Under the pieces are notes generated by a model. The model searched no databases and was not told where the DNA came from. It worked only from the letters and a program-made list of their open reading frames with translations. A stretch of 5,117 bases of DNA from Gammaproteobacteria bacterium (GTDB lineage Bacteria; Pseudomonadota; Gammaproteobacteria; Pseudomonadales; Azotimanducaceae): NCBI GenBank assembly GCA_003228415.1, contig QIDL01000499.1, forward strand, positions 1 through 5,117, in the 5' to 3' direction. Below, one piece after another: positions 1-5,117 of the stretch (position 1 is its first letter; the number at the start of each line of letters is the position of its first letter). Made by a program: the position numbers and the translations under genes.

Positions 1-1445
1 TCGAAGCCCCCGGATAGTGCCAGCACCCCACCGGTGTTCGGGTCGAGCGAGACGAGAGCGCCTTGTATTACCGGTAACTGTGCCAGGCGCCAGGTGTCAA
101 CGGGTTCCAGGAGGGCCGGATCGCCGGATTCGGCGGGAGCCTCCCTGGCTTCCTTTTCAGACAGGGGCTGTTCGGGTACGCGTTTGCCCAGATACTCGAC
201 GCGAATCAGATCTCCAACCTTCAGCACCTCGTCGACGCTCTTGATGACCGGGCCACGAGTGTTTTCGTCTATGAACTTTCGAGCCCAGCGCAGCGCATTC
301 AGGTCCAGATTGAGCTCCGTGCCTCCTGCGGCCAGCACTCTGGCAGCAGCCGGTAACACATCCATCACAACTGCCGGTTTCAGGCCACCGTATGTGGATA
401 TGCTCGCCAGCAGCCCCTGCACGCGCTCGCGGCTCAACGGGTTGTCTTCGTTAATGGTCAGTCGATCCTCGGGGCCCCGATAACCATGACGACGATCGTA
501 GTCCGTCAGCCCGCGTAGCAGAGACCGATCGGCGGCCTGTTGCAGTTCCGCCTTCAGTGTCGTGAATACCTCATAGCCACCCGTATACAGGTCTGGGTAG
601 CGACTCAGCATTTGCTGGCGCACCCATTCTGCCGGGAATGCGGCAGGCACATCGAGGCCGCGGGCATGGACCTGTGCGGTGATCGGGGCGGCCACAGCAT
701 CCTCGAAAGCCGCCTGGTCGATGGAGCGTTGTTCCAGCATGCGCCTGAGAACGAGATTACGTCGACTGAGGGCGCGTTCCGGCCCGTTGATGGGGTTTCC
801 GGCACTAGGCGCCTGAGGAATACCTGCGAGCATGGCCAGTTGCGCCAGATCGAGATCGGCGAGGGCTTTGCCATAGTAGGTGAACGCCGCGGCTTGAACC
901 CCGTAAGCGTGCTTTCCGAAAGGTACCGCGTTGATATAAAGCTCGAGGATCTCGTCCTTGCTGAGTTCCTGCTCCATCTTCAATGCCAGCAGGATCTCCT
1001 TGAATTTGCGGATGAACAGCTGATCCAGTGAAAATGTGCCTAGATTTCTCGGTAACTGCATGGTGATGGTCGAACCACCCCGCGTGATGGCTCCCATGTT
1101 CCATACCAGATCGACAGCGGATTTAGTCAGAGTCCAGAAGTCGACACCGCTGTGTTCGTAAAAACGCTTGTCCTCGGTGTCCAGGAGCGCGCTGATGAAT
1201 GCGGCGGGCACTTCGTCCAGCGCAACGGGAATGAGACGGCGTTCACCAAACTCGGCTATCAGCTGACCCTCAGCGGTAAATACCCTGAGCGGTGTCTCCA
1301 GTCGGACATGGCGATAAGTCTCAGCTTTGGGGACCTGGGGATCCAAATACAGGTAAATGCCTGCAAGACTGAGGACTGCGGCACATAAAGCGCAGAGGGC
1401 CAGCCACATAATGGGTGCTGTGACGCGTCGGGACATAAGTGTCAT
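1..1445 (-). CDS. ponA: Penicillin-binding protein 1A (class A PBP; bifunctional glycosyltransferase/transpeptidase), 3' end cut by window
   Basis: Inner-membrane enzyme that polymerises lipid II into glycan strands and cross-links them in the periplasm. An uninterrupted frame of 481 codons plus 2 bases runs to the window edge; E. coli PBP1A has about 850 residues, so a bit more than half is present. After a short basic cytoplasmic start comes a TM anchor (about residues 12-34). The glycosyltransferase (GT51) motifs follow in order: DTEDKRFYEHSGVDF (89-103, catalytic Glu91), GGSTITMQLPRN (123-134), RKFKEILLALKME (146-158, second Glu150) and ILELYINAVPFGKHAYGV (166-183). A linker with an OB-like stretch follows, then GALVSLDPNTGGVLALSGGF at the edge, which in PBP1A lies just before the transpeptidase SxxK serine; that serine is not visible. 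The start is the first ATG in frame. ATGs at codons 4 and 13 are alternatives, and none has a clear Shine-Dalgarno sequence. The gene is divergent from pilM, as in Pseudomonas. It is also called mrcA. Confidence 0.95.
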   Translation of the reverse strand, partial: MTLMSRRVTAPIMWLALCALCAAVLSLAGIYLYLDPQVPKAETYRHVRLETPLRVFTAEGQLIAEFGERRLIPVALDEVPAAFISALLDTEDKRFYEHSGVDFWTLTKSAVDLVWNMGAITRGGSTITMQLPRNLGTFSLDQLFIRKFKEILLALKMEQELSKDEILELYINAVPFGKHAYGVQAAAFTYYGKALADLDLAQLAMLAGIPQAPSAGNPINGPERALSRRNLVLRRMLEQRSIDQAAFEDAVAAPITAQVHARGLDVPAAFPAEWVRQQMLSRYPDLYTGGYEVFTTLKAELQQAADRSLLRGLTDYDRRHGYRGPEDRLTINEDNPLSRERVQGLLASISTYGGLKPAVVMDVLPAAARVLAAGGTELNLDLNALRWARKFIDENTRGPVIKSVDEVLKVGDLIRVEYLGKRVPEQPLSEKEAREAPAESGDPALLEPVDTWRLAQLPVIQGALVSLDPNTGGVLALSGGF

Positions 1446-1554
1446 GGTCGCGGCAAGAATACAGGGAATGGATTGCAGATGTGGCAATCCTGGTATTTAA
1501 TGTTAAATGCCATAAATAGGACGTAAGTGCCCGCGATAGTAAGGAAATTTTACC
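1446..1554. promoter_or_regulatory. Divergent ponA-pilM intergenic region, putative promoters
   Basis: This 109-bp stretch is the only non-coding DNA in the window and separates two head-to-head genes, so promoters for both are expected here. It is clearly more AT-rich than its flanks. On the + strand, TTTAAT (1496-1501) matches a sigma-70 -10 box at five of six positions. TTGCAG (1473-1478) lies 17 bp upstream, but only its first three bases fit a -35 box. A perfect AT palindrome overlaps the -10 candidate (ATTTAA-TG-TTAAAT, 1495-1508). I see no sigma-54 GG/GC pair at correct spacing and no convincing promoter on the - strand. That the region is regulatory follows from its layout; the exact boxes are guesses. 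Confidence 0.45.
1541..1545 (+). promoter_or_regulatory. Ribosome binding site of pilM (supports GTG start)
   Basis: AAGGA lies 9 nt upstream of the GTG at 1555. This Shine-Dalgarno match, and the MLGFLNKK start expected of PilM proteins, select the GTG over the later in-frame ATG at 1588 (codon 12), which would remove the conserved N-terminus. Confidence 0.75.
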
Positions 1555-2619
1555 GTGCTGGGATTCCTTAATAAGAAATCCAACCTAATGCTTGGGTTGG
1601 ACATTAGCTCCACTTCAGTAAAGTTACTTGAGCTTTCAAAATCGAACGACAGGTATCGAGTTGAAGCTTATGCGGTGGAACCGTTGCCACCGAACGCCGT
1701 AGTGGAAAAGAATATTAGCGATGTTGAAGGTGTAGGTGAAGCAATCAAAAGGGTTGTAAGCCGCTCGAAATGCGCTTCCAGACAGGCCGCGGTGGCGGTT
1801 GCCGGATCGGCGGTGATCACCAAGACCATCGAAATGGATGCCGAGCTCAGCGACGATGAGATGGAAAACCAGATCACCGTCGAAGCAGATCAGTACATCC
1901 CCTATCCGCTCGATGAGGTGGCGATCGACTTTGAGGTTCAAGGGCTTTCCGAGCGAAATCCCGACCAGGTGGAAGTCCTGCTGGCAGCGTGCCGGAAGGA
2001 AAACGTCGAGATGCGGGAAGCGGCATTGGACCTGGGACAGGTAAAACCGGCGGTAGTGGACATCGAAGCGCACGGAATGAAGCGCGCTTTTGAGCTGATC
2101 AAGCCGCAACTGGGCAATAATGCTGACGACCTGGTGGTGGCGATCATTGACATTGGCGCCACCATGACGACGCTCTCTGTACTCGCAGACGATCGATCGA
2201 TCTATACCCGCGAGCAACTTTTTGGTGGAAAGCAGCTGACGGAAGAGATTCAGCGCCGCTACAGCCTCTCGTTTGAGGAAGCGGGTCTTGCCAAGAAGCA
2301 AGGCGGATTGCCTGATGACTACGAAGAAGAAGTGCTGCAACCCTTCAAGGAAGCGGTTCTGCAGCAGGTCACTCGTTCGCTGCAATTCTTTTTCTCTTCA
2401 AGTCAGTACGACGACGTCGACTATATCGTGCTCGCTGGCGGTACAGCGTCCATCGATGGCCTGTCCGGCATGATCGAAAACAAGCTCGGGACGCCGACGA
2501 TTGTTGCCAACCCCTTTGGAGACATGTCACTTTCGAGCAAAGTCGATGCCGATGCGCTGGCGAATGATGCGCCGGCGATGATGATTTCCTGTGGACTGGC
2601 CATGAGGAGTTTCGACTGA
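1555..2619 (+). CDS. pilM: Type IV pilus assembly protein PilM (actin-like ATPase)
   Basis: Cytoplasmic, FtsA/actin-like component of the type IV pilus inner-membrane platform. It binds ATP and the N-terminal tail of PilN, linking the platform to the cytoplasmic motor side. The 354 residues match the usual family length. The visible nucleotide-binding elements are LGLDISSTSVKLLEL (13-27, phosphate 1), VVAIIDIGATMTTLSVL (194-210, phosphate 2) and YIVLAGGTASIDGL (290-303, adenosine motif). The YAVEPLPPNAVVEKNI stretch near residue 39 is also typical. Translation starts at GTG, preceded by AAGGA. The gene opens the operon, and its TGA overlaps the pilN ATG by one base. The first 60 or so codons are visibly richer in A and T than the rest of the gene. 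A 249-codon open frame on the opposite strand is treated as a shadow. Confidence 0.98.
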   Translation: MLGFLNKKSNLMLGLDISSTSVKLLELSKSNDRYRVEAYAVEPLPPNAVVEKNISDVEGVGEAIKRVVSRSKCASRQAAVAVAGSAVITKTIEMDAELSDDEMENQITVEADQYIPYPLDEVAIDFEVQGLSERNPDQVEVLLAACRKENVEMREAALDLGQVKPAVVDIEAHGMKRAFELIKPQLGNNADDLVVAIIDIGATMTTLSVLADDRSIYTREQLFGGKQLTEEIQRRYSLSFEEAGLAKKQGGLPDDYEEEVLQPFKEAVLQQVTRSLQFFFSSSQYDDVDYIVLAGGTASIDGLSGMIENKLGTPTIVANPFGDMSLSSKVDADALANDAPAMMISCGLAMRSFD

Positions 2620-3194
2620 TGGCACATATCAACCTGCTACCCTGGCGCGAATGGGAACGTGAGCGTAAGAAGAAAGAGTTTCTCGGCAACCTGGGCGGTG
2701 TACTCGTGTTTGGTGTCGCTCTGGTGTTACTCGGCGGCTGGATGCTCGACGGAAATGTCGAAAATCAGAATGCGCGCAATCAGTTCCTGCAGACCAAGAT
2801 TACCGAACTCGATGGCAAGATCGCGGAAATCGCCATGCTGGAGCAGCAGCGGGACGATTTGAAAGATCGGATGCAATTGATCCAGAAACTACAGGGTAAC
2901 CGGCCGGTAATCGTTCGCGTGTTCGATGAACTGGTTCGGACCCTCGCCAAGGGCGTGCACTACGAGAAACTCCAGATGGACAACGGGCATCTGAAGGTGG
3001 CAGGGACGGCTGAGTCCAACAGCCGCATCTCTGCGCTGATGCGAAACCTGGATGAGTCGGAATGGTTCGAGTCACCCAATCTGCGCAGCATCAAGGAAGA
3101 TCCCGACAACTCGGACTACGGCGCTCAGGCGAGTACGTTCGACCTGACCTTTGTCCGGGTGAATCCGCTCGAAGACGAAGATGGGGAGGGTTGA
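2619..3194 (+). CDS. pilN: Type IV pilus assembly protein PilN (inner-membrane platform)
   Basis: Bitopic inner-membrane protein of the pilus alignment subcomplex. Its short cytoplasmic tail inserts into PilM, and its periplasmic domain pairs with PilO. The tail carries the family motif INLLPWRE (4-11), followed by a basic stretch ending in RKKKE. One TM helix follows (about 22-43), then a charged heptad-like coiled coil (about 47-92). A small ferredoxin-like periplasmic domain starts near RPVIVRVFDEL (95-105), and the protein ends in an acidic tail, DEDGEG. Its 191 residues are ordinary for the family. GAGGAG (2604-2609) sits 9 nt before the ATG, inside the end of pilM. The TGATG junction, where the pilM stop and pilN start share one base, points to translational coupling. 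Confidence 0.97.
   Translation: MAHINLLPWREWERERKKKEFLGNLGGVLVFGVALVLLGGWMLDGNVENQNARNQFLQTKITELDGKIAEIAMLEQQRDDLKDRMQLIQKLQGNRPVIVRVFDELVRTLAKGVHYEKLQMDNGHLKVAGTAESNSRISALMRNLDESEWFESPNLRSIKEDPDNSDYGAQASTFDLTFVRVNPLEDEDGEG
3183..3190 (+). promoter_or_regulatory. Ribosome binding site of pilO (decides the start)
   Basis: GGGGAGGG within the last codons of pilN lies 8 nt before the ATG at 3199. An in-frame ATG at 3181 is also available, but it lies immediately upstream of this purine block and would add six residues (MGRVEQ) before the family-like MALQDTLEQL start. The strong Shine-Dalgarno match therefore places the pilO start at 3199. Confidence 0.8.
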
Positions 3195-3198
3195 GCAG

Positions 3199-3810
3199 AT
3201 GGCTTTGCAGGACACTCTCGAACAGCTACAAAACTTTGATCTCGGCGATCTGGATTTCAACAACATCGGCTCCTGGCCGGGGCCGATAAAGCTCGTACTC
3301 ATGGCGATCGCTCTGGTATTGGTGCTGGGTATGGGCTACTACCTCTATCTCACCGACAAGCAGACGCTGCTCGAACGAGCGGAGGTTCAGGAGCAGGAAC
3401 TTCGTCGCGACTTCGAATTCAAGAGCGAGAAAGCTGCGAATCTGGAAGAGTACCGGCGTCAGAAAGTAGAGTTGGAGACCACTTTCGGGGCGCTTTTGAA
3501 GCAACTGCCGAAAGACACAGAGGTGCCAGGCCTGCTGGACGACATCACTACCGCGGCAGTCAACAGTGAGCTCACCATCGAGAGCATCAGTCTGCAGAAC
3601 GAAGTGCAGCTCGAGTTTTATGTCGAGCTGCCGATCGATATTGTGGTGGAAGGTGAATATCACAAGATCGGCTCGTTTGTCAGCGCTGTGGCCGCGCTAT
3701 CGCGGATCGTCACGCTGCACGACTTCGATCTGGAGCCACAGGGATCTCAGCTCAATTTGAAGTTGAGAATCCTCGCAAAAACCTACCGGTATCTGGATGA
3801 GGATGCATGA
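3199..3810 (+). CDS. pilO: Type IV pilus assembly protein PilO (inner-membrane platform)
   Basis: Bitopic inner-membrane partner of PilN. The PilN-PilO heterodimer holds PilP and aligns the pilus machine across the periplasm. The N-terminus (DLGDLDFNNIGSWPGPIK, 14-31) is typical of the family. A TM helix follows (about 30-51), then a charged coiled coil (about 52-92). The conserved FGALLKQLPKDTEVPGLLDDI block (96-116) leads into the periplasmic ferredoxin-like domain, which contains FYVELPIDIVVEGEYH, RIVTLHDF and a closing LAKTYRY motif. The 203 residues agree with known PilO lengths. I chose the ATG with GGGGAGGG 8 nt upstream over one 18 nt earlier. It starts 4 nt after the pilN stop, and its TGA overlaps the pilP ATG (ATGA, 3807-3810). 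Confidence 0.97.
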   Translation: MALQDTLEQLQNFDLGDLDFNNIGSWPGPIKLVLMAIALVLVLGMGYYLYLTDKQTLLERAEVQEQELRRDFEFKSEKAANLEEYRRQKVELETTFGALLKQLPKDTEVPGLLDDITTAAVNSELTIESISLQNEVQLEFYVELPIDIVVEGEYHKIGSFVSAVAALSRIVTLHDFDLEPQGSQLNLKLRILAKTYRYLDEDA

Positions 3811-4406
3811 TGCGCTTACAAGGAATTAAGCACCGTGTGGGCGCTAAGGGCTCTTTATCAGCCGCTAAAGGCTCTTTATCAGCCGCTAAAGGCTTCACCT
3901 TCATCCTTCTCAGTGGTCTGCTGACGGGTTGTGGAGGAGGAGACTTCGGCGATCTGCAGTCTTTCATGGACGAAGTGAATGCTCGTCCGAAGGCTGCGAT
4001 TAAACGCCTGCCGCCGTTTACGCAGGTCGAACCTTTCGCCTACGAAGCCAGCGGCTATCGTAGCCCGTTCGAGCCACCCGTTCTGGTGAAACCCGGCCCT
4101 CGACCGACAGGACCTCAGGTGAAACCGAACCCGAACCGGGTGAAGCAGTATCTCGAGCAATACACCATCGCTTCGTTGTCGATGGTTGGCACTCTTTCCC
4201 AGGGTCCGTCTACGTACGGATTGATTCAGGATGGCGAAGGTGGCGTTCACCGGGTTCAGAGTGGAGATTATATGGGCACGGATCATGGAAAGATTCGGTC
4301 AATAGATGAGGCGGAAATCGAGCTCATCGAAATTGTCCCGGACGGTACCGGTAGTTGGGTAGAACGTATCCGCACCGTGAGTCTGGGTGGTGGAGGCAGA
4401 GGATGA
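3807..4406 (+). CDS. pilP: Type IV pilus assembly lipoprotein PilP, with repeat-expanded signal peptide
   Basis: Inner-membrane lipoprotein that joins the PilN-PilO dimer to the periplasmic part of secretin PilQ. A signal peptide ends in the lipobox LLTG-C, giving lipidated Cys42. The mature part carries family features: DFGDLQSFMDEVNARPK just after the Cys, SPFEPP (86-91), MVGTL (126-130), GVHRVQSGDYMG (146-157) and EIVPDGTGSWVER near the end. The mature chain (158 residues) is of normal size, but the signal peptide is odd. Its n-region is about 29 residues, and residues 13-29 consist of AKGSLSA heptads from a 21-nt tandem repeat. P. aeruginosa PilP, as I recall, has a signal peptide of under 20 residues. 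ATGs at codons 1 and 2 are both possible; GAGGA (3799-3803) is better spaced for the second (3810). Either way, and even from a GTG at codon 11, the heptads are included. Confidence 0.96.
   Translation: MMRLQGIKHRVGAKGSLSAAKGSLSAAKGFTFILLSGLLTGCGGGDFGDLQSFMDEVNARPKAAIKRLPPFTQVEPFAYEASGYRSPFEPPVLVKPGPRPTGPQVKPNPNRVKQYLEQYTIASLSMVGTLSQGPSTYGLIQDGEGGVHRVQSGDYMGTDHGKIRSIDEAEIELIEIVPDGTGSWVERIRTVSLGGGGRG
3842..3894 (+). repeat. 21-nt tandem repeat in the pilP signal-peptide region (about 2.5 copies)
   Basis: Two full 21-nt units (3842-3862 and 3863-3883) and about half of a third (3884-3894) lie head to tail. The only difference between the full units is G at 3848 versus A at 3869, which is synonymous (AAG/AAA, Lys). 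The repeat is in frame and encodes AKGSLSA heptads. Each unit boundary carries short dyads: CTTTA...TAAAG (3853-3857 with 3866-3870; 3874-3878 with 3887-3891) and GGCT...AGCC. Because the unit is a multiple of three, gain or loss of a copy would change signal-peptide length without a frameshift. Confidence 0.9.
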
Positions 4407-5117
4407 AAACAATGATGAATGGAAACCGAGGCTGTCAAGGATACGCCCTGCGATCGGTTGATCGGTTTGCCCGCTTGGTAGTCAGGCCGCTGGCCGGCTG
4501 CCTGGCGATAATGGTGGCATTGGCAGGCACCACAGCCTGGGCAGCGAACATCGAATCGGTGGAGTTTTCCACGCTGTCTGGTGATAAGACGGAGATCCGC
4601 CTGCATTTTGATGGTCCCGCTCAGGAACCGACTGGCTATACCATTGAGCAGCCGGCACGCATCGTGCTCGACATGCCCGGCGTGATGAGTAACCTCGAGG
4701 AAAAGCACCACAATCTTGGTATTGGCAACGCACGGCGCTTATCGATCATCTCCACCAAGGATCGTACCCGTGCGATCGTCAATCTGACCGAACTGGTCAG
4801 CTATGAAACCGAAGTCGAAGGCAACACCCTCTATGTGCTGGTGGGCGGTGGTCCGGCTCAGGGAGTGCCGAGCGGCCAGGAATTTGCAAGCGCCGACGAT
4901 TCATCCTCCCTGTCCGGGACCCCGTCCGAATCATCGATCACAGGTGTGGACTTTCGACGCAGTAAGGAAGGTGATGGCCGCATAGTCATTGGCCTGTCGA
5001 ATCCAAAAGCGCCGGTGAACGTCTCCAGCGAGGCGGGCAAGGTGAAGGTGGAAATCCGCAACACCGTGCTGCCCAAAGAGCTGCAGCGTCGTCTGGATGT
5101 CACCGATTTCGCGACCC
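4403..5117 (+). CDS. pilQ: Type IV pilus secretin PilQ, N-terminal part (cut by window)
   Basis: PilQ forms the gated outer-membrane ring through which the pilus passes. An open frame of 238 codons plus one base runs to the window edge; full PilQ proteins are typically about 700 residues, so only the N-terminal third is here. A Sec signal peptide with a long basic n-region has its hydrophobic core at about 29-45 and a cleavage site near AWAA (45-48). An AMIN domain follows (about 49-145: IESVEFSTLSGDKTEIRLHF, then PARIVLDMPG), which in this family binds peptidoglycan. After a Gly/Ser/Pro-rich linker (about 149-177) a second AMIN-like repeat begins at SITGVDFRRS and continues to the edge. The N0/N1 and secretin pore domains lie beyond the window. 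GGAGG (4392-4396) is 6 nt upstream of the ATG, and the start overlaps the pilP stop (ATGA, 4403-4406). ATGs at codons 4 and 5 are weaker alternatives. Confidence 0.96.
   Translation, partial: MKTMMNGNRGCQGYALRSVDRFARLVVRPLAGCLAIMVALAGTTAWAANIESVEFSTLSGDKTEIRLHFDGPAQEPTGYTIEQPARIVLDMPGVMSNLEEKHHNLGIGNARRLSIISTKDRTRAIVNLTELVSYETEVEGNTLYVLVGGGPAQGVPSGQEFASADDSSSLSGTPSESSITGVDFRRSKEGDGRIVIGLSNPKAPVNVSSEAGKVKVEIRNTVLPKELQRRLDVTDFAT

Noticed and set aside
540..1031. 163-codon + strand frame, and another at 34-483, opposite the ponA gene
   Set aside because: Both are antisense to the continuous PBP1A frame, which carries all the glycosyltransferase motifs; their translations look like nothing recognisable.
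1..1445. Broken or truncated ponA pseudogene
   Set aside because: The frame is open without interruption from its ATG to the window edge; the missing transpeptidase domain is simply outside the window.
1482..1510. Sigma-54 promoter upstream of pilM (TGGCA...TGC)
   Set aside because: The GG and GC elements are not at the required -24/-12 spacing from either possible GG.
1636..2385. 249-codon open frame on the - strand inside pilM
   Set aside because: It lies wholly antisense to a clear, full-length PilM and has no recognisable protein features; it is best explained as a codon-bias shadow.
3181..3198. Upstream ATG as the pilO start
   Set aside because: It lies before the GGGGAGGG Shine-Dalgarno block and would overlap the pilN end; the ATG at 3199 has correct spacing and gives the family-like N-terminus.
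3842..3894. CRISPR-like short repeats
   Set aside because: The copies are directly adjacent with no spacers, are in frame inside pilP and number only about 2.5; this is a coding tandem repeat.

Overview
The window is the head of a type IV pilus assembly-platform operon, pilM-pilN-pilO-pilP-pilQ, on the + strand. It is divergent from a class A penicillin-binding protein gene of the PBP1A type (ponA/mrcA) on the - strand. Both outermost genes run off the window: ponA loses its 3' half and pilQ loses most of its length. This head-to-head arrangement is the classical one of Pseudomonas and related Gammaproteobacteria. The protein sequences read as clear gammaproteobacterial orthologues, and the DNA is moderately GC-rich. 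I therefore infer a pilus-bearing gammaproteobacterium but cannot name the genus.

Layout: 1-1445 (-) is PBP1A, with its TM anchor, complete glycosyltransferase domain and linker/OB-type region, ending just before the expected transpeptidase active-site serine. 1446-1554 is the only intergenic stretch (109 bp), AT-rich, and should hold both divergent promoters. Then come pilM (GTG start, 1555-2619), pilN (2619-3194), pilO (3199-3810), pilP (3807-4406) and pilQ (4403 to the edge). The pil genes are packed tightly: a 1-nt overlap at pilM/pilN, a 4-nt gap at pilN/pilO, and 4-nt ATGA overlaps at pilO/pilP and pilP/pilQ. This implies one transcript and translational coupling.

How they work together (family knowledge): cytoplasmic actin-like PilM binds the N-terminal tail of inner-membrane PilN. 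PilN pairs with PilO, and the lipoprotein PilP links that subcomplex across the periplasm to the outer-membrane secretin PilQ, through which the pilus is extruded. PBP1A polymerises and cross-links peptidoglycan; its link to the pilus genes here is positional.

The one local oddity is in pilP. A 21-nt in-frame tandem repeat (about 2.5 copies) encodes AKGSLSA heptads within an unusually long n-region of the lipoprotein signal peptide. The repeat is itself rich in short dyad symmetries. Apart from this, the window is an ordinary, well-known locus, and I do not see an undescribed system in it.
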